This document shows positions 1 through 8,853 of a stretch of DNA of 64,000 nt, in pieces. A program made the translations under genes and the position numbers. Location of the stretch: assembly GCF_009834545.1 (NCBI RefSeq), contig NZ_CP019427.1, forward strand, positions 4,966,001-5,030,000. The letters run 5' to 3'. The notes beneath the pieces were generated by a model. The model was not told the origin of the DNA, ran no database searches, and saw nothing but the letters and a program-made list of their open reading frames with translations. Each line of letters begins with the position of its first letter. Positions within the stretch are counted from its first letter, which is position 1. The DNA comes from Pseudomonas sp. S04 (GTDB lineage Bacteria; Pseudomonadota; Gammaproteobacteria; Pseudomonadales; Pseudomonadaceae).

Positions 1-2369
1 CGAGCCTGCTCGGTATCCTGCTGCTGCTAATGGGCCTGGCCTTGTTGGCCGGGGGGATCAAGCTGAGCATGCTTGGCGGCTCGTTGTACTACCTGCTGGC
101 CGGTATCGGCCTGGTGCTGACCGGCATTCTGCTGCTGGCCGGCCGTCGTGCAGCCTTGGGCCTGTATGCACTGGTGCTGCTGGCCAGTACTGCGTGGTCG
201 TTGTGGGAAGTTGGCCTGGACTGGTGGCAACTGGTGCCGCGGCTGTCGCTGTGGTTCGCCCTCGGCATCGTCCTGCTGCTGCCGTGGTTCCGCCGTCCGC
301 TGCTGCGCCAGGGCCCTGCGCCGCTGGGCACCGCCGCCTTGAGCGTGGCCGTGGTCCTGGCCGGCGCCGCTGCTGTGGGCAGCCAGTTCACCAACCCGGG
401 CGAAGTGCTCGGTGAGCTGGGGCGCGACAGTGCCGACACCACCAACACCGCACCGACCATGCCTGACGGCGACTGGCAGGCCTATGGCCGCACCGAGTTC
501 GGTGACCGCTACTCGCCGCTCAAGCAGATCACCCCGGACAACGTCGGCCAGTTGCAGGAAGCCTGGCGCATCCGCACCGGCGACCTGCCAACCGCCGGCG
601 ACCCGGTGGAGCTGACCAACGAAAACACCCCGCTCAAGGTCAACGGCATGCTCTATGCCTGCACCGCCCACAGCAAGGTGTTGGCGCTGGACCCGGACAC
701 CGGCAAGGAAATCTGGCGCTTCGACCCGCAGATCAAGAGCCCGGTAGGCTTCAAGGGCTTCGCCCACATGACCTGCCGTGGCGTTTCCTACTATGACGAG
801 AACGCCTACGCAGCCGCTGGCGCTTCTGCGACCGTGATCTCCGACGCCGGCAAGGCCGTGGCCCAGGCTTGCCCGCGCCGCCTGTACCTGCCGACCGCCG
901 ACGCCCGCTTGATTGCCCTGAACGCCGACACCGGCAAAGTCTGCGAAGGCTTCGGCAACCAGGGCGTGGTCGACCTGACCACCGGTATCGGCCCGTTCAC
1001 CCCGGGCGGCTACTACGCCACCTCGCCAGCAGCCATCACCCGTGACCTGGTGATCATGGGCGGCCACGTTACCGACAACGAGTCGACCAACGAGCCGTCC
1101 GGCGTGATCCGTGCTTTCGACGTCCACGACGGTCATCTGGTGTGGAACTGGGACAGCAACAACCCGGACGCCACCGAGCCATTGCCGGCGGGCGAACACT
1201 ACAGCCGCAACTCGGCGAACATGTGGTCGCTGGCCAGCGTCGATGAAAAACTCGGCATGGTCTACCTGCCACTGGGCAACCAGACTCCAGACCAATGGGG
1301 CGCCGACCGCACCCCGGGCGCCGAGAAATACAGCGCCGGCCTGGTGGCCCTGGACCTGGCCACCGGCAAGGTGCGCTGGAACTACCAGTTCACCCACCAC
1401 GACCTGTGGGACATGGACGTTGGCAGCCAGCCAACCCTGCTGGACATGAAAACCGCCGACGGTATCAAGCCGGCACTGATCGCGCCAACGAAGCAGGGCA
1501 GCCTGTACGTGCTGGACCGTCGCGACGGTACGCCGATCGTGCCGATTCGTGAGATCCCTGTGCCGCAAGGCGCGGTCCCGGGCGATCGCACCGCACCGAC
1601 CCAGGCCCGTTCGGACCTCAACCTGCTGGCCCCGGAACTGACCGAAAAAGCCATGTGGGGCGCCAGTCCGTTCGACCAGATGCTGTGCCGCATCCAGTTC
1701 AAGGAACTGCGCTACGAAGGCCAATACACCCCGCCGTCGGAACAGGGCAGCCTGATCTACCCGGGTAACGTAGGTGTGTTCAACTGGGGCGGCGTGTCGG
1801 TCGATCCAGTGCGCCAGATGCTGTTCACCAGCCCGAACTACATGGCCTTCGTCTCGAAAATGGTGCCCCGCGCCCAAGTGGCGGCCGGCAGCAAGCGCGA
1901 GAGCGAAACCGCCGGGGTGCAACCGAACACCGGCGCACCTTACGCGGTGATCATGCACCCGTTCATGTCGCCGTTCGGCGTACCCTGCCAGGCTCCGGCC
2001 TGGGGCTACGTGGCTGGCATCGACCTGACCACCAGCAAAGTGGTGTGGAAACGCAAGAACGGCACCAGCCGCGACAGCTCGCCACTGCCTATCGGCCTGC
2101 CGATCGGCGTACCAAGCATGGGCGGCTCGATCGTCACTGCCGGCGGCGTCGGCTTCCTCAGCGGCACCCTGGACCAGTACCTGCGCGCCTATGACGTCAA
2201 CACCGGCAAGGAACTGTGGAAATCCCGCCTGCCAGCCGGCGGCCAGGCCACGCCAATGACCTACACCGGCAAGGACGGCCAGCAATACGTCCTGCTGGTA
2301 GTGGGCGGCCATGGCTCCCTGGGCACCAAAATGGGCGATTACGTCATCGCCTACAAACTGCCGAAATAA
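1..2369 (+). CDS. gcd: Membrane-bound PQQ-dependent glucose dehydrogenase (5' truncated by window edge)
   Basis: Quinoprotein that oxidises glucose to gluconate on the periplasmic side and passes electrons to ubiquinone. The frame is open from the first bases (in frame from base 3), so the true start lies before the window; 788 codons are visible. The first ~130 residues are hydrophobic and form the usual bundle of membrane helices. They are followed by the PQQ beta-propeller, which begins near DWQAYGRTEFGDRYSPL and contains repeated tryptophan-docking motifs such as DTGKEIW and ATGKVRW. Length and order fit Gcd of pseudomonads (about 800 residues). A strong terminator follows directly, so this is the last gene of its transcript. 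The family is secure; only the N-terminus is missing. Confidence 0.95.
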   Translation, partial: SLLGILLLLMGLALLAGGIKLSMLGGSLYYLLAGIGLVLTGILLLAGRRAALGLYALVLLASTAWSLWEVGLDWWQLVPRLSLWFALGIVLLLPWFRRPLLRQGPAPLGTAALSVAVVLAGAAAVGSQFTNPGEVLGELGRDSADTTNTAPTMPDGDWQAYGRTEFGDRYSPLKQITPDNVGQLQEAWRIRTGDLPTAGDPVELTNENTPLKVNGMLYACTAHSKVLALDPDTGKEIWRFDPQIKSPVGFKGFAHMTCRGVSYYDENAYAAAGASATVISDAGKAVAQACPRRLYLPTADARLIALNADTGKVCEGFGNQGVVDLTTGIGPFTPGGYYATSPAAITRDLVIMGGHVTDNESTNEPSGVIRAFDVHDGHLVWNWDSNNPDATEPLPAGEHYSRNSANMWSLASVDEKLGMVYLPLGNQTPDQWGADRTPGAEKYSAGLVALDLATGKVRWNYQFTHHDLWDMDVGSQPTLLDMKTADGIKPALIAPTKQGSLYVLDRRDGTPIVPIREIPVPQGAVPGDRTAPTQARSDLNLLAPELTEKAMWGASPFDQMLCRIQFKELRYEGQYTPPSEQGSLIYPGNVGVFNWGGVSVDPVRQMLFTSPNYMAFVSKMVPRAQVAAGSKRESETAGVQPNTGAPYAVIMHPFMSPFGVPCQAPAWGYVAGIDLTTSKVVWKRKNGTSRDSSPLPIGLPIGVPSMGGSIVTAGGVGFLSGTLDQYLRAYDVNTGKELWKSRLPAGGQATPMTYTGKDGQQYVLLVVGGHGSLGTKMGDYVIAYKLPK

Positions 2370-2391
2370 GCTGCATCGGCCGTAACCAGAA

Positions 2392-2421
2392 GGCGACTAC
2401 CGCAGGGTAGTCGCCTTTTTT
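2392..2421 (+). terminator. Rho-independent terminator after gcd
   Basis: Nine-base perfect stem GGCGACTAC / GTAGTCGCC with a short loop, followed by six T residues, 22 bases after the gcd stop. Confidence 0.9.
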
Positions 2422-2422
2422 G

Positions 2423-2722
2423 TGCCTACCCACATCACAACCCGCGAGGCTTCGTTCGGCTGCGCAGCAGTCGTCTGAATCGCCATCAAGGCCTGGCGAG
2501 GACTGCGTCCTCGAACGCAGCCTCGCGGGCTCGGCAGCTGCTACGGGGGATTGGGGGTCATGTCGATATCTACGGTGTGGCGCAGATCGCCAGGAAGTGC
2601 AACGCAGCAACGGATCTGCCCCCCCCAAGTAACAACCCGCTTACCAAACAAACACCCCCCACCATTGAAACCACCCGCCACCTGCCCCATCTAACTCCCA
2701 TACCCCATTGCGCAGGTGCCCC
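2423..2722. other. Intergenic region with palindromic repeat, no gene seen
   Basis: About 300 bases between the gcd terminator and the Lon-type gene. At 2440-2533 it holds an inverted arrangement: CCCGCGAGGCTTCGTTC near the left and CGAACGCAGCCTCGCGGG near the right. This resembles the dispersed intergenic palindromes of fluorescent pseudomonads. A C-rich stretch (2620-2705) precedes the next start. No convincing reading frame is present. Confidence 0.6.
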
Positions 2723-5152
2723 ATGAGCGACCAGCAAGCATTCCCCGAAGACCCCAGCGAATACGCCGACCCGGAAAACGCCGAACACCCCGAACACCAC
2801 GCCTCCTCCGGCACCGGCCTGGCCCTGCCCGGGCAGAACCTGCCGGACAAGGTCTACATCATCCCGATCCACAACCGGCCATTCTTCCCGGCCCAAGTCC
2901 TGCCGGTGATCGTCAACGAAGAACCCTGGGCTGAGACCCTGGACCTGGTCGCCAAGTCCGAGCACCACTCGCTGGCGCTGTTCTACATGGACACCCCCCA
3001 GGAAGACCCACGGCATTTCGACACCAGCGCCCTGCCGCTATACGGCACCCTGGTCAAGGTCCACCACGCCAGCCGCGAAAACGGCAAGCTGCAGTTCGTC
3101 GCCCAGGGCCTGACCCGTGTGCGCATCCGCACCTGGCTCAAGCACCATCGCCCACCGTACCTGGTGGAAGTCGAATACCCGCACCAGCCCAGCGAGCCGA
3201 CCGACGAGGTCAAGGCCTATGGCATGGCGCTGATCAACGCGATCAAGGAACTGCTACCGCTCAACCCGCTGTACAGCGAAGAGCTGAAGAACTACCTCAA
3301 CCGCTTCAGCCCCAACGACCCGTCGCCGCTGACCGACTTCGCCGCCGCCCTGACCTCGGCTACCGGTAACGAATTGCAGGAAGTGCTCGACTGCGTGCCC
3401 ATGCTCAAGCGCATGGAAAAAGTCCTGCCGATGCTGCGCAAGGAAGTCGAAGTCGCGCGCCTGCAGAAAGAAATCTCCGCGGAAGTGAACCGCAAGATCG
3501 GCGAACACCAACGCGAGTTTTTCCTCAAGGAACAACTCAAGGTGATCCAGCAGGAGCTGGGCCTGACCAAGGATGATCGCAGCGCCGACGTCGAGCAGTT
3601 CGAGCAACGCCTGACGGGCAAGGTCCTGCCGCCCCAGGCGCAAAAACGCATCGAAGAGGAAATGAACAAGCTGTCGATCCTCGAGACCGGCTCCCCCGAA
3701 TACGCCGTGACCCGCAACTACCTGGAGTGGGCGACGGCCGTGCCCTGGGGCGTGTACGGGAAAGACAAGCTCGACCTCAAGCACGCACGCAAGGTGCTCG
3801 ACAAACACCATGCCGGCCTCGATGACATCAAGGACCGGATCCTCGAATTCCTCGCGGTCGGCGCCTACAAGGGCGAGATCGCCGGCTCCATCGTGTTGCT
3901 GGTAGGCCCGCCGGGCGTGGGCAAGACCAGTGTCGGCAAGTCCATCGCCGAATCCCTGGGGCGGCCGTTCTATCGTTTCAGCGTCGGCGGCATGCGTGAC
4001 GAAGCCGAGATCAAGGGCCACCGTCGCACCTACATCGGCGCCCTGCCGGGCAAGCTGGTACAGGCGTTGAAAGATGTCGAAGTGATGAACCCGGTGATCA
4101 TGCTCGACGAGATCGACAAGATGGGCCAGAGCTTCCAGGGCGACCCAGCCTCGGCGCTGTTGGAAACCCTCGATCCGGAACAGAACGTGGAATTCCTCGA
4201 CCACTACCTGGACCTGCGCCTGGACCTGTCGAAAGTGTTGTTCGTGTGCACCGCCAACACCCTGGATTCAATCCCCGGGCCGTTGCTCGACCGCATGGAA
4301 GTGATTCGCCTGTCCGGCTACATCACCGAAGAAAAAGTCGCCATTGCCAAGCGCCACCTGTGGCCCAAGCAACTGGACAAGGCCGGCGTGGCGAAAACCA
4401 GCCTGTCCATCAGCGACAGTGCACTCAAGGCCTTGATCGATGGCTATGCCCGCGAAGCCGGGGTGCGCCAGTTGGAGAAACAACTGGGCAAACTGGTGCG
4501 CAAGGCGGTGGTCAAGCTGATGGACGATCCGCAGCAAGTGATCAAGATCGGCCCCAAGGACCTTGAGGCCTCCCTGGGCATGCCGGTGTTCCGCAACGAG
4601 CAAGTGCTGTCGGGCACCGGGGTGATCACGGGCCTGGCCTGGACCAGCATGGGCGGCGCCACCCTGCCGATCGAAGCCACCCGCATCCACACCCTCAACC
4701 GTGGCTTCAAGCTCACCGGGCAACTGGGGGACGTGATGAAGGAATCGGCAGAAATCGCCTACAGCTACGTCAGCTCCAACCTGAAGTCGTTTGGCGGTGA
4801 CCCGAAGTTCTTCGACGAAGCTTTCGTGCACTTGCACGTACCGGAAGGTGCGACTCCAAAAGACGGCCCTAGCGCCGGAGTGACCATGGCCAGCGCCCTG
4901 CTGTCCCTGGCACGCAACCAGCCACCGAAAAAAGGCGTGGCCATGACCGGTGAACTGACGTTGACCGGGCACGTGCTGCCGATTGGCGGGGTGCGCGAAA
5001 AAGTGATTGCCGCACGCCGACAGAAGATCCACGAACTGATCCTGCCGGAACCCAACCGTGGCAGTTTCGAAGAATTGCCCGATTACCTGAAAGAGGGCAT
5101 TACCGTGCACTTTGCCAAGCGTTTTGCCGACGTGGCCAAGGTGTTGTTCTGA
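2723..5152 (+). CDS. asrA: Lon-family ATP-dependent protease, AsrA type
   Basis: Second Lon paralogue of pseudomonads, an ATP-driven cytoplasmic serine protease. From the ATG at 2723 it is 809 residues. An acidic N-terminal extension is followed by the Lon substrate-binding domain (KVYIIPIHNRPFFPAQ onward). The AAA+ module has Walker A GPPGVGKT at 395-402 and the Walker B-like MLDEIDK. The C-terminal protease domain has the Ser-Lys dyad at S717 (DGPSAG) and K760 (VREKV). An in-frame TTG at 2708 is a less likely start. It differs from canonical Lon by the extended N-terminus. The following inhibitor and YhhN genes match the neighbourhood I recall for P. aeruginosa asrA (PA0779-PA0777), where the protease is linked to aminoglycoside-induced stress; that link is recalled family knowledge, not seen here. 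Confidence 0.88.
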   Translation: MSDQQAFPEDPSEYADPENAEHPEHHASSGTGLALPGQNLPDKVYIIPIHNRPFFPAQVLPVIVNEEPWAETLDLVAKSEHHSLALFYMDTPQEDPRHFDTSALPLYGTLVKVHHASRENGKLQFVAQGLTRVRIRTWLKHHRPPYLVEVEYPHQPSEPTDEVKAYGMALINAIKELLPLNPLYSEELKNYLNRFSPNDPSPLTDFAAALTSATGNELQEVLDCVPMLKRMEKVLPMLRKEVEVARLQKEISAEVNRKIGEHQREFFLKEQLKVIQQELGLTKDDRSADVEQFEQRLTGKVLPPQAQKRIEEEMNKLSILETGSPEYAVTRNYLEWATAVPWGVYGKDKLDLKHARKVLDKHHAGLDDIKDRILEFLAVGAYKGEIAGSIVLLVGPPGVGKTSVGKSIAESLGRPFYRFSVGGMRDEAEIKGHRRTYIGALPGKLVQALKDVEVMNPVIMLDEIDKMGQSFQGDPASALLETLDPEQNVEFLDHYLDLRLDLSKVLFVCTANTLDSIPGPLLDRMEVIRLSGYITEEKVAIAKRHLWPKQLDKAGVAKTSLSISDSALKALIDGYAREAGVRQLEKQLGKLVRKAVVKLMDDPQQVIKIGPKDLEASLGMPVFRNEQVLSGTGVITGLAWTSMGGATLPIEATRIHTLNRGFKLTGQLGDVMKESAEIAYSYVSSNLKSFGGDPKFFDEAFVHLHVPEGATPKDGPSAGVTMASALLSLARNQPPKKGVAMTGELTLTGHVLPIGGVREKVIAARRQKIHELILPEPNRGSFEELPDYLKEGITVHFAKRFADVAKVLF

Positions 5153-5179
5153 CAACTGTGTAACGCCTGGACTGACGCC

Positions 5180-5240
5180 ATCGCGGGCAAGCCCGCTCCC
5201 ACAGGTTACTGCAATCCTTGTGGGAGCGGGCCGGGCGGCG
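5180..5240. repeat. REP palindrome pair
   Basis: ATCGCGGGCAAGCCCGCTCCCACA followed after a short spacer by its inverted, partly degenerate copy TGTGGGAGCGGGCCGGGCGG. Typical intergenic REP doublet of fluorescent pseudomonads. Confidence 0.85.
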
Positions 5241-5333
5241 GCACTGACAACCCTATCCAGGCCTAACGGTCACATTTTGTCTCATCTTCAGTTATGCTCG
5301 CCGTTCGTCGCGAATTCCGGAGTGCCTGACTTG

Positions 5334-5726
5334 ATGTCCCCCACCCGCCTGCTATTGCCCTTGAGCCTTGCCTTGCTGACGGCCTGCGCCTCGCAGCCGA
5401 AACAGAACCTGACCGTGGAGCAGCAGAGCCAATGCCCGGTGCAACTGCACAACGGGCAAAACCTGATCCTGACCTTGCCGAGCAACCCGACCACGGGTTA
5501 TCGCTGGGCGATCCAGGATTCGGCCGGCGGTGTGTTGCGGGCCATCAGCCCCGAGGTCTACACCAACCCGGAAAACAGCGGCCTGGTGGGCAGCGCGGGG
5601 CAATCGACCTGGCGCTTCCAAGCCTTCACCAGCGGTAACGGGCGCTTGCGCCTGACTTCACAGCAGCCGTGGGCACCGGAAGTCGAGCCGGTAGAGATTT
5701 TCGACTGCGCAATCGTGGTGAACTGA
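5334..5726 (+). CDS. icp: Chagasin-type (I42) protease inhibitor lipoprotein
   Basis: 130 residues with a lipoprotein signal (LALLTAC, lipobox Cys near residue 17), so probably membrane-anchored. The mature part carries the chagasin/ICP fingerprint: the loop NPTTGYRW, a GLVGSAGQSTWRF segment and a QPWAP loop close to the RPW motif. Members of this fold block papain-like cysteine peptidases. It lies 181 bases after the Lon-type protease and only 2 bases before the YhhN gene, so the latter two are co-transcribed. Its natural target is not shown by the sequence; Lon is a serine protease and is an unlikely direct target. Confidence 0.82.
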   Translation: MSPTRLLLPLSLALLTACASQPKQNLTVEQQSQCPVQLHNGQNLILTLPSNPTTGYRWAIQDSAGGVLRAISPEVYTNPENSGLVGSAGQSTWRFQAFTSGNGRLRLTSQQPWAPEVEPVEIFDCAIVVN

Positions 5727-5728
5727 GC

Positions 5729-6364
5729 ATGGGCTGGCTGATTCTGGCATTGATGGGAGCCGTCACGTTCCTCTATGGCGTGAGTGTGCATGCCGAACTG
5801 CTGTGCCTGTTGGTCAAGCCGCTGCCGGTGCTGGCCCTGCTGGGTTGGTTGCACGATGCACCGCCCAGCGACTACCGGCGCTGGGTCAGCCTGGGCCTGA
5901 TCTTTTCCCTGCTGGGCGATGTGCTGCTGGCCTGGCCCGGCGACTTGTTCGTGTTCGGCCTCGGCGCATTCCTGGTGGCCCACCTGGCCTACCTCAAAGC
6001 CTATCTGAGCGATTGCCGGCGCCTGGCCCCTGGGCCCTTGCTCCTGGCGCTGCTGGTCGGCGCACTGCTGCTGGGGATCCTGATCGCCCATGGCCTGGGG
6101 CCGTTGCTGATTCCGGTGATCGTCTATGGCACGGCCATCAGCGCCATGCTCTGGCGCGCCCTGGCCCGCCTGGGCACCGACGTGCCGAAACGCTCGGCAC
6201 TGTTGGCCGCTGGCGGCGCCCTGGCCTTCGTGTTCTCCGACAGCGTGATCGGCATCGACCGTTTTGCCATGCCCTTCGCGGCCGCGCCGTATGTGATCAT
6301 CCTCAGTTACTGGCTGGGGCAATGGGGCATCGCCGCGTCGGCGTTCCACACACGAACGCGCTGA
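5729..6364 (+). CDS. YhhN family membrane protein (lysoplasmalogenase-like)
   Basis: 211 residues, almost entirely hydrophobic with about eight predicted membrane spans. The family's conserved acidic positions are visible in SLLGDVLLAWPGDLFVFGLGAF and in FSDSVIGIDRF. YhhN/TMEM86 proteins in animals hydrolyse the vinyl-ether bond of lysoplasmalogen; the substrate in bacteria is unclear. Starts 2 bases after the inhibitor gene, so it is translationally close or coupled. A REP doublet follows. Confidence 0.8.
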   Translation: MGWLILALMGAVTFLYGVSVHAELLCLLVKPLPVLALLGWLHDAPPSDYRRWVSLGLIFSLLGDVLLAWPGDLFVFGLGAFLVAHLAYLKAYLSDCRRLAPGPLLLALLVGALLLGILIAHGLGPLLIPVIVYGTAISAMLWRALARLGTDVPKRSALLAAGGALAFVFSDSVIGIDRFAMPFAAAPYVIILSYWLGQWGIAASAFHTRTR

Positions 6365-6368
6365 ATTC

Positions 6369-6433
6369 ATCGCGAGCAGGCTCGCTCCCACACGTACGGT
6401 GTTTAGCCTGTGGGAGCGAGCCTGCTCGCGATA
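6369..6433. repeat. REP palindrome pair
   Basis: CATCGCGAGCAGGCTCGCTCCCACA and, after about 15 bases, the inverted copy TGTGGGAGCGAGCCTGCTCGCGATA. Confidence 0.88.
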
Positions 6434-6532
6434 CGCCAATACCTGCCAGGGCGCTTTATCAGACAAGCCGCGCATCTGCGCGCCAACTTGGCTAAAATGC
6501 CGGCCTTTTCCAATTCCGCCGCTGGAACCGCC

Positions 6533-7276
6533 GTGAGCAAAGAACCCGATCGCCTTTTCGCCCAGCCTTTGGCCCAGGTACCCGACTTCGCCTTTAACGA
6601 GGATGTGGTGCGAGTGTTCCCGGACATGATCAAGCGCTCGGTGCCGGGTTACCCGACCATTGTCGAAAACCTCGGTGTGCTGGCGGCGCAGTTTGCCCAG
6701 CCAGACAGCGTGCTGTACGACCTGGGGTCATCCCTCGGCGCGGTGACCCAGGCCCTGCGCCGGCACGTGCGTACGGACGGTTGCCGGGTGATCGCGGTGG
6801 ATAACTCCGCCGCCATGGTCGAACGCTGCCGTGAATACCTCAACGGCCAGGACTCGATGTTCCAGGAACTGCTGCCGGTGGAGGTGATCGAGGGTGACAT
6901 CCTGGCCCTCGAATTCAAGCCGGCCTCGGTGGTGGCGCTGAACTTCACCCTGCAGTTCATCGCCCCTGAACAACGCCTGGCCCTGCTCGGGCGTATCCGT
7001 CAGTCGTTGTTGCCCGGCGGCGCGCTGATCCTCTCGGAAAAACTGCGCTTTGCCGATGCCCAGGAGCACCAGCTGCTCGGCGACCTGCACATCGCGTTCA
7101 AGCGCGCCAACGGCTACAGCGAACTGGAAATTGCCCAGAAGCGCAGCGCCATCGAAAACGTCATGAAGCCCGACAGCCTCGAAGAACACACCGAACGCCT
7201 GCTGGCCGCCGGGTTCTCGAAAGTCGTGCCGTGGTTCCAGTGTCTTAACTTTGCCTCGTTGATTGCCTTGCCATGA
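6533..7276 (+). CDS. cmoA: Carboxy-S-adenosyl-L-methionine synthase
   Basis: Makes carboxy-SAM from SAM and prephenate for the 5-oxyacetic acid modification of uridine 34 in tRNA. 247 residues from the GTG at 6533 ([10 protein letters not shown]), preferred because it matches the usual family start; an upstream in-frame ATG at 6410 would add unrelated residues read from the REP. The SAM-binding glycine motif [10 protein letters not shown] and the acidic loop [10 protein letters not shown] are present. Its stop overlaps the start of cmoB by four bases (ATGA), so the pair is translationally coupled. Confidence 0.95.
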   Translation: MSKEPDRLFAQPLAQVPDFAFNEDVVRVFPDMIKRSVPGYPTIVENLGVLAAQFAQPDSVLYDLGSSLGAVTQALRRHVRTDGCRVIAVDNSAAMVERCREYLNGQDSMFQELLPVEVIEGDILALEFKPASVVALNFTLQFIAPEQRLALLGRIRQSLLPGGALILSEKLRFADAQEHQLLGDLHIAFKRANGYSELEIAQKRSAIENVMKPDSLEEHTERLLAAGFSKVVPWFQCLNFASLIALP

Positions 7277-8229
7277 TTGATCTGTCTCCCCTCGCCCGCC
7301 GCCTGGCCGGCACGCCGCTGGCCGACTGGGCTAACACCCTGCAAGCGCAACTCGACGTGAAAATGGAGAAGGGCCACGGTGACCTGGAGCGCTGGCAAAG
7401 CGCGCTGGACGCCTTGCCGAAGATCCAGCCAAGCGAAGTCGATTTGCTCAACGGCCTGAAGCTGGACACCGATTGCGACGATGCAACCCGCGCGCAAATG
7501 CGCACGGCCCTGATGGGCCTTTCACCATGGCGCAAAGGGCCGTTCGACCTGTTCGGCGTGCACGTCGACACCGAATGGCGTTCGGACTGGAAATGGTCGC
7601 GGGTCGCCCCGCACCTGGACCTTGTGGGCAAACGCATCCTCGATGTCGGCTGCGGCAATGGCTACTACATGTGGCGCATGCTCGGCGCCGGGGCCGACAG
7701 TGTGATCGGCGTCGACCCCAACTGGCTGTTCTTCTGCCAGTTCCAGGCCGTGCAGCGCTACCTGTCCGAGCCCAATGCCTGGCACCTGCCGTTCCCGTTC
7801 GAAGACTTGCCAGCGAACCTGGAAGGCTTCGACACGGTGTTCTCCATGGGCGTGTTCTACCATCGCCGCTCGCCGATCGAGCATTTGCTGGCGCTCAAGG
7901 ATTGCCTGGTCAAGGGCGGGGAACTGGTGCTCGAAACCCTGGTGATCGAGGGCAACGAGCAGCAGGTACTGGTGCCGGAAGACCGTTACGCGCAGATGCG
8001 CAACGTCTGGTTCCTGCCTTCGGTTCCAGCATTGATGCTGTGGCTGCGCCGCGCCGGGTTCAGCGACGTGCGCTGCGTGGATGTCAGCACCACCACGGTC
8101 GAGGAACAGCGCGGGACGGAGTGGATGAAGTATCAGTCGCTCAGTGATTTCCTCGATCCCGAGGATCACAGCAAGACCGTTGAAGGCCTGCCGGCGCCGA
8201 TGCGCGCGGTGATTGTGGCCAGGAAGTAA
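7273..8229 (+). CDS. cmoB: tRNA U34 carboxymethyltransferase
   Basis: Transfers the carboxymethyl group from carboxy-SAM to 5-hydroxyuridine at position 34 of tRNA, completing cmo5U. 318 residues, close to the usual 320. It has a long N-terminal helical part, then a Rossmann methyltransferase core with [18 protein letters not shown] and IGVDPNWLF. Overlaps cmoA by four bases. A REP doublet follows instead of a clear terminator. Confidence 0.95.
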   Translation: MIDLSPLARRLAGTPLADWANTLQAQLDVKMEKGHGDLERWQSALDALPKIQPSEVDLLNGLKLDTDCDDATRAQMRTALMGLSPWRKGPFDLFGVHVDTEWRSDWKWSRVAPHLDLVGKRILDVGCGNGYYMWRMLGAGADSVIGVDPNWLFFCQFQAVQRYLSEPNAWHLPFPFEDLPANLEGFDTVFSMGVFYHRRSPIEHLLALKDCLVKGGELVLETLVIEGNEQQVLVPEDRYAQMRNVWFLPSVPALMLWLRRAGFSDVRCVDVSTTTVEEQRGTEWMKYQSLSDFLDPEDHSKTVEGLPAPMRAVIVARK

Positions 8230-8255
8230 CCCGATCTTCCTGACACAAAAAAAAC

Positions 8256-8346
8256 TGTGGGAGCGGGCTTGCCCGCGATAGCGGACTAACATTCAACATC
8301 TTCGTTGACTGAAAGGGCCTCATCGCGGGCAAGCCCGCTCCCACAG
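8256..8346. repeat. REP palindrome pair
   Basis: TGTGGGAGCGGGCTTGCCCGCGATA and the inverted copy at 8321-8346, separated by about 40 bases. The pair sits between the convergent ends of cmoB and tadA. Confidence 0.9.
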
Positions 8347-8355
8347 GGTTAGTAG

Positions 8356-8853
8356 TTATTCTGAAGATTTAGCTCTGCGGGCCTTGAAGAACTCGCTCAA
8401 CACCGTCCCGCATTCCTCGGCCAGGACTCCGCCTTCGTACAGCACCCGGTGATTCAAAAAGCCCTGGGTGAAAAACTGCCCCTGGCTCTGCACGATCCCG
8501 GCCTTGGGCTCCAATGCGCCGTATACCACCCGAGCGATGCGCGAGTGGACGATCAGCCCGGCGCACATGCTGCACGGCTCCAGCGTCACGTAGAGGGTGC
8601 TGCCGGGCAGGCGATAGTTGTTCAGGGCCTGGGCGGCGGCGCGGATCGCGACCATTTCGGCGTGGGCGCTGGGGTCGCTGCCACTGATCGGGCAGTTGAA
8701 GCCGCGCCCGATGATCTCCCCGTCCTGCACCAGCACCGCACCCACCGGTACCTCGCCGAGGGCCGCTCCCTGGGCCGCCAGCAGCAGGGCTTCGCGCATA
8801 AAGTGCTGGTCACGGCTGCGGTCGATAATGGCGCTCGGGCGAATCTGGCGCAT
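8356..8853 (-). CDS. tadA: tRNA-specific adenosine deaminase
   Basis: Deaminates A34 to inosine in tRNA-Arg(ACG). 165 residues from the ATG at 8853. The cytidine-deaminase-fold zinc site is complete: SAHAEM supplies the His and catalytic Glu, and EPCSMC supplies the two Cys. The start overlaps the stop of the upstream multicopper oxidase as TGATG, so it is read from the same message and probably coupled. A longer in-frame start at 8922 would run into the oxidase and is not needed. Confidence 0.95.
   Translation of the reverse strand: MRQIRPSAIIDRSRDQHFMREALLLAAQGAALGEVPVGAVLVQDGEIIGRGFNCPISGSDPSAHAEMVAIRAAAQALNNYRLPGSTLYVTLEPCSMCAGLIVHSRIARVVYGALEPKAGIVQSQGQFFTQGFLNHRVLYEGGVLAEECGTVLSEFFKARRAKSSE

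Noticed and set aside
27..2312. 761-codon open frame antisense to gcd
   Set aside because: High-GC shadow; composition low-complexity in Ala/Gly/Val/His and the sense frame is an unmistakable quinoprotein.
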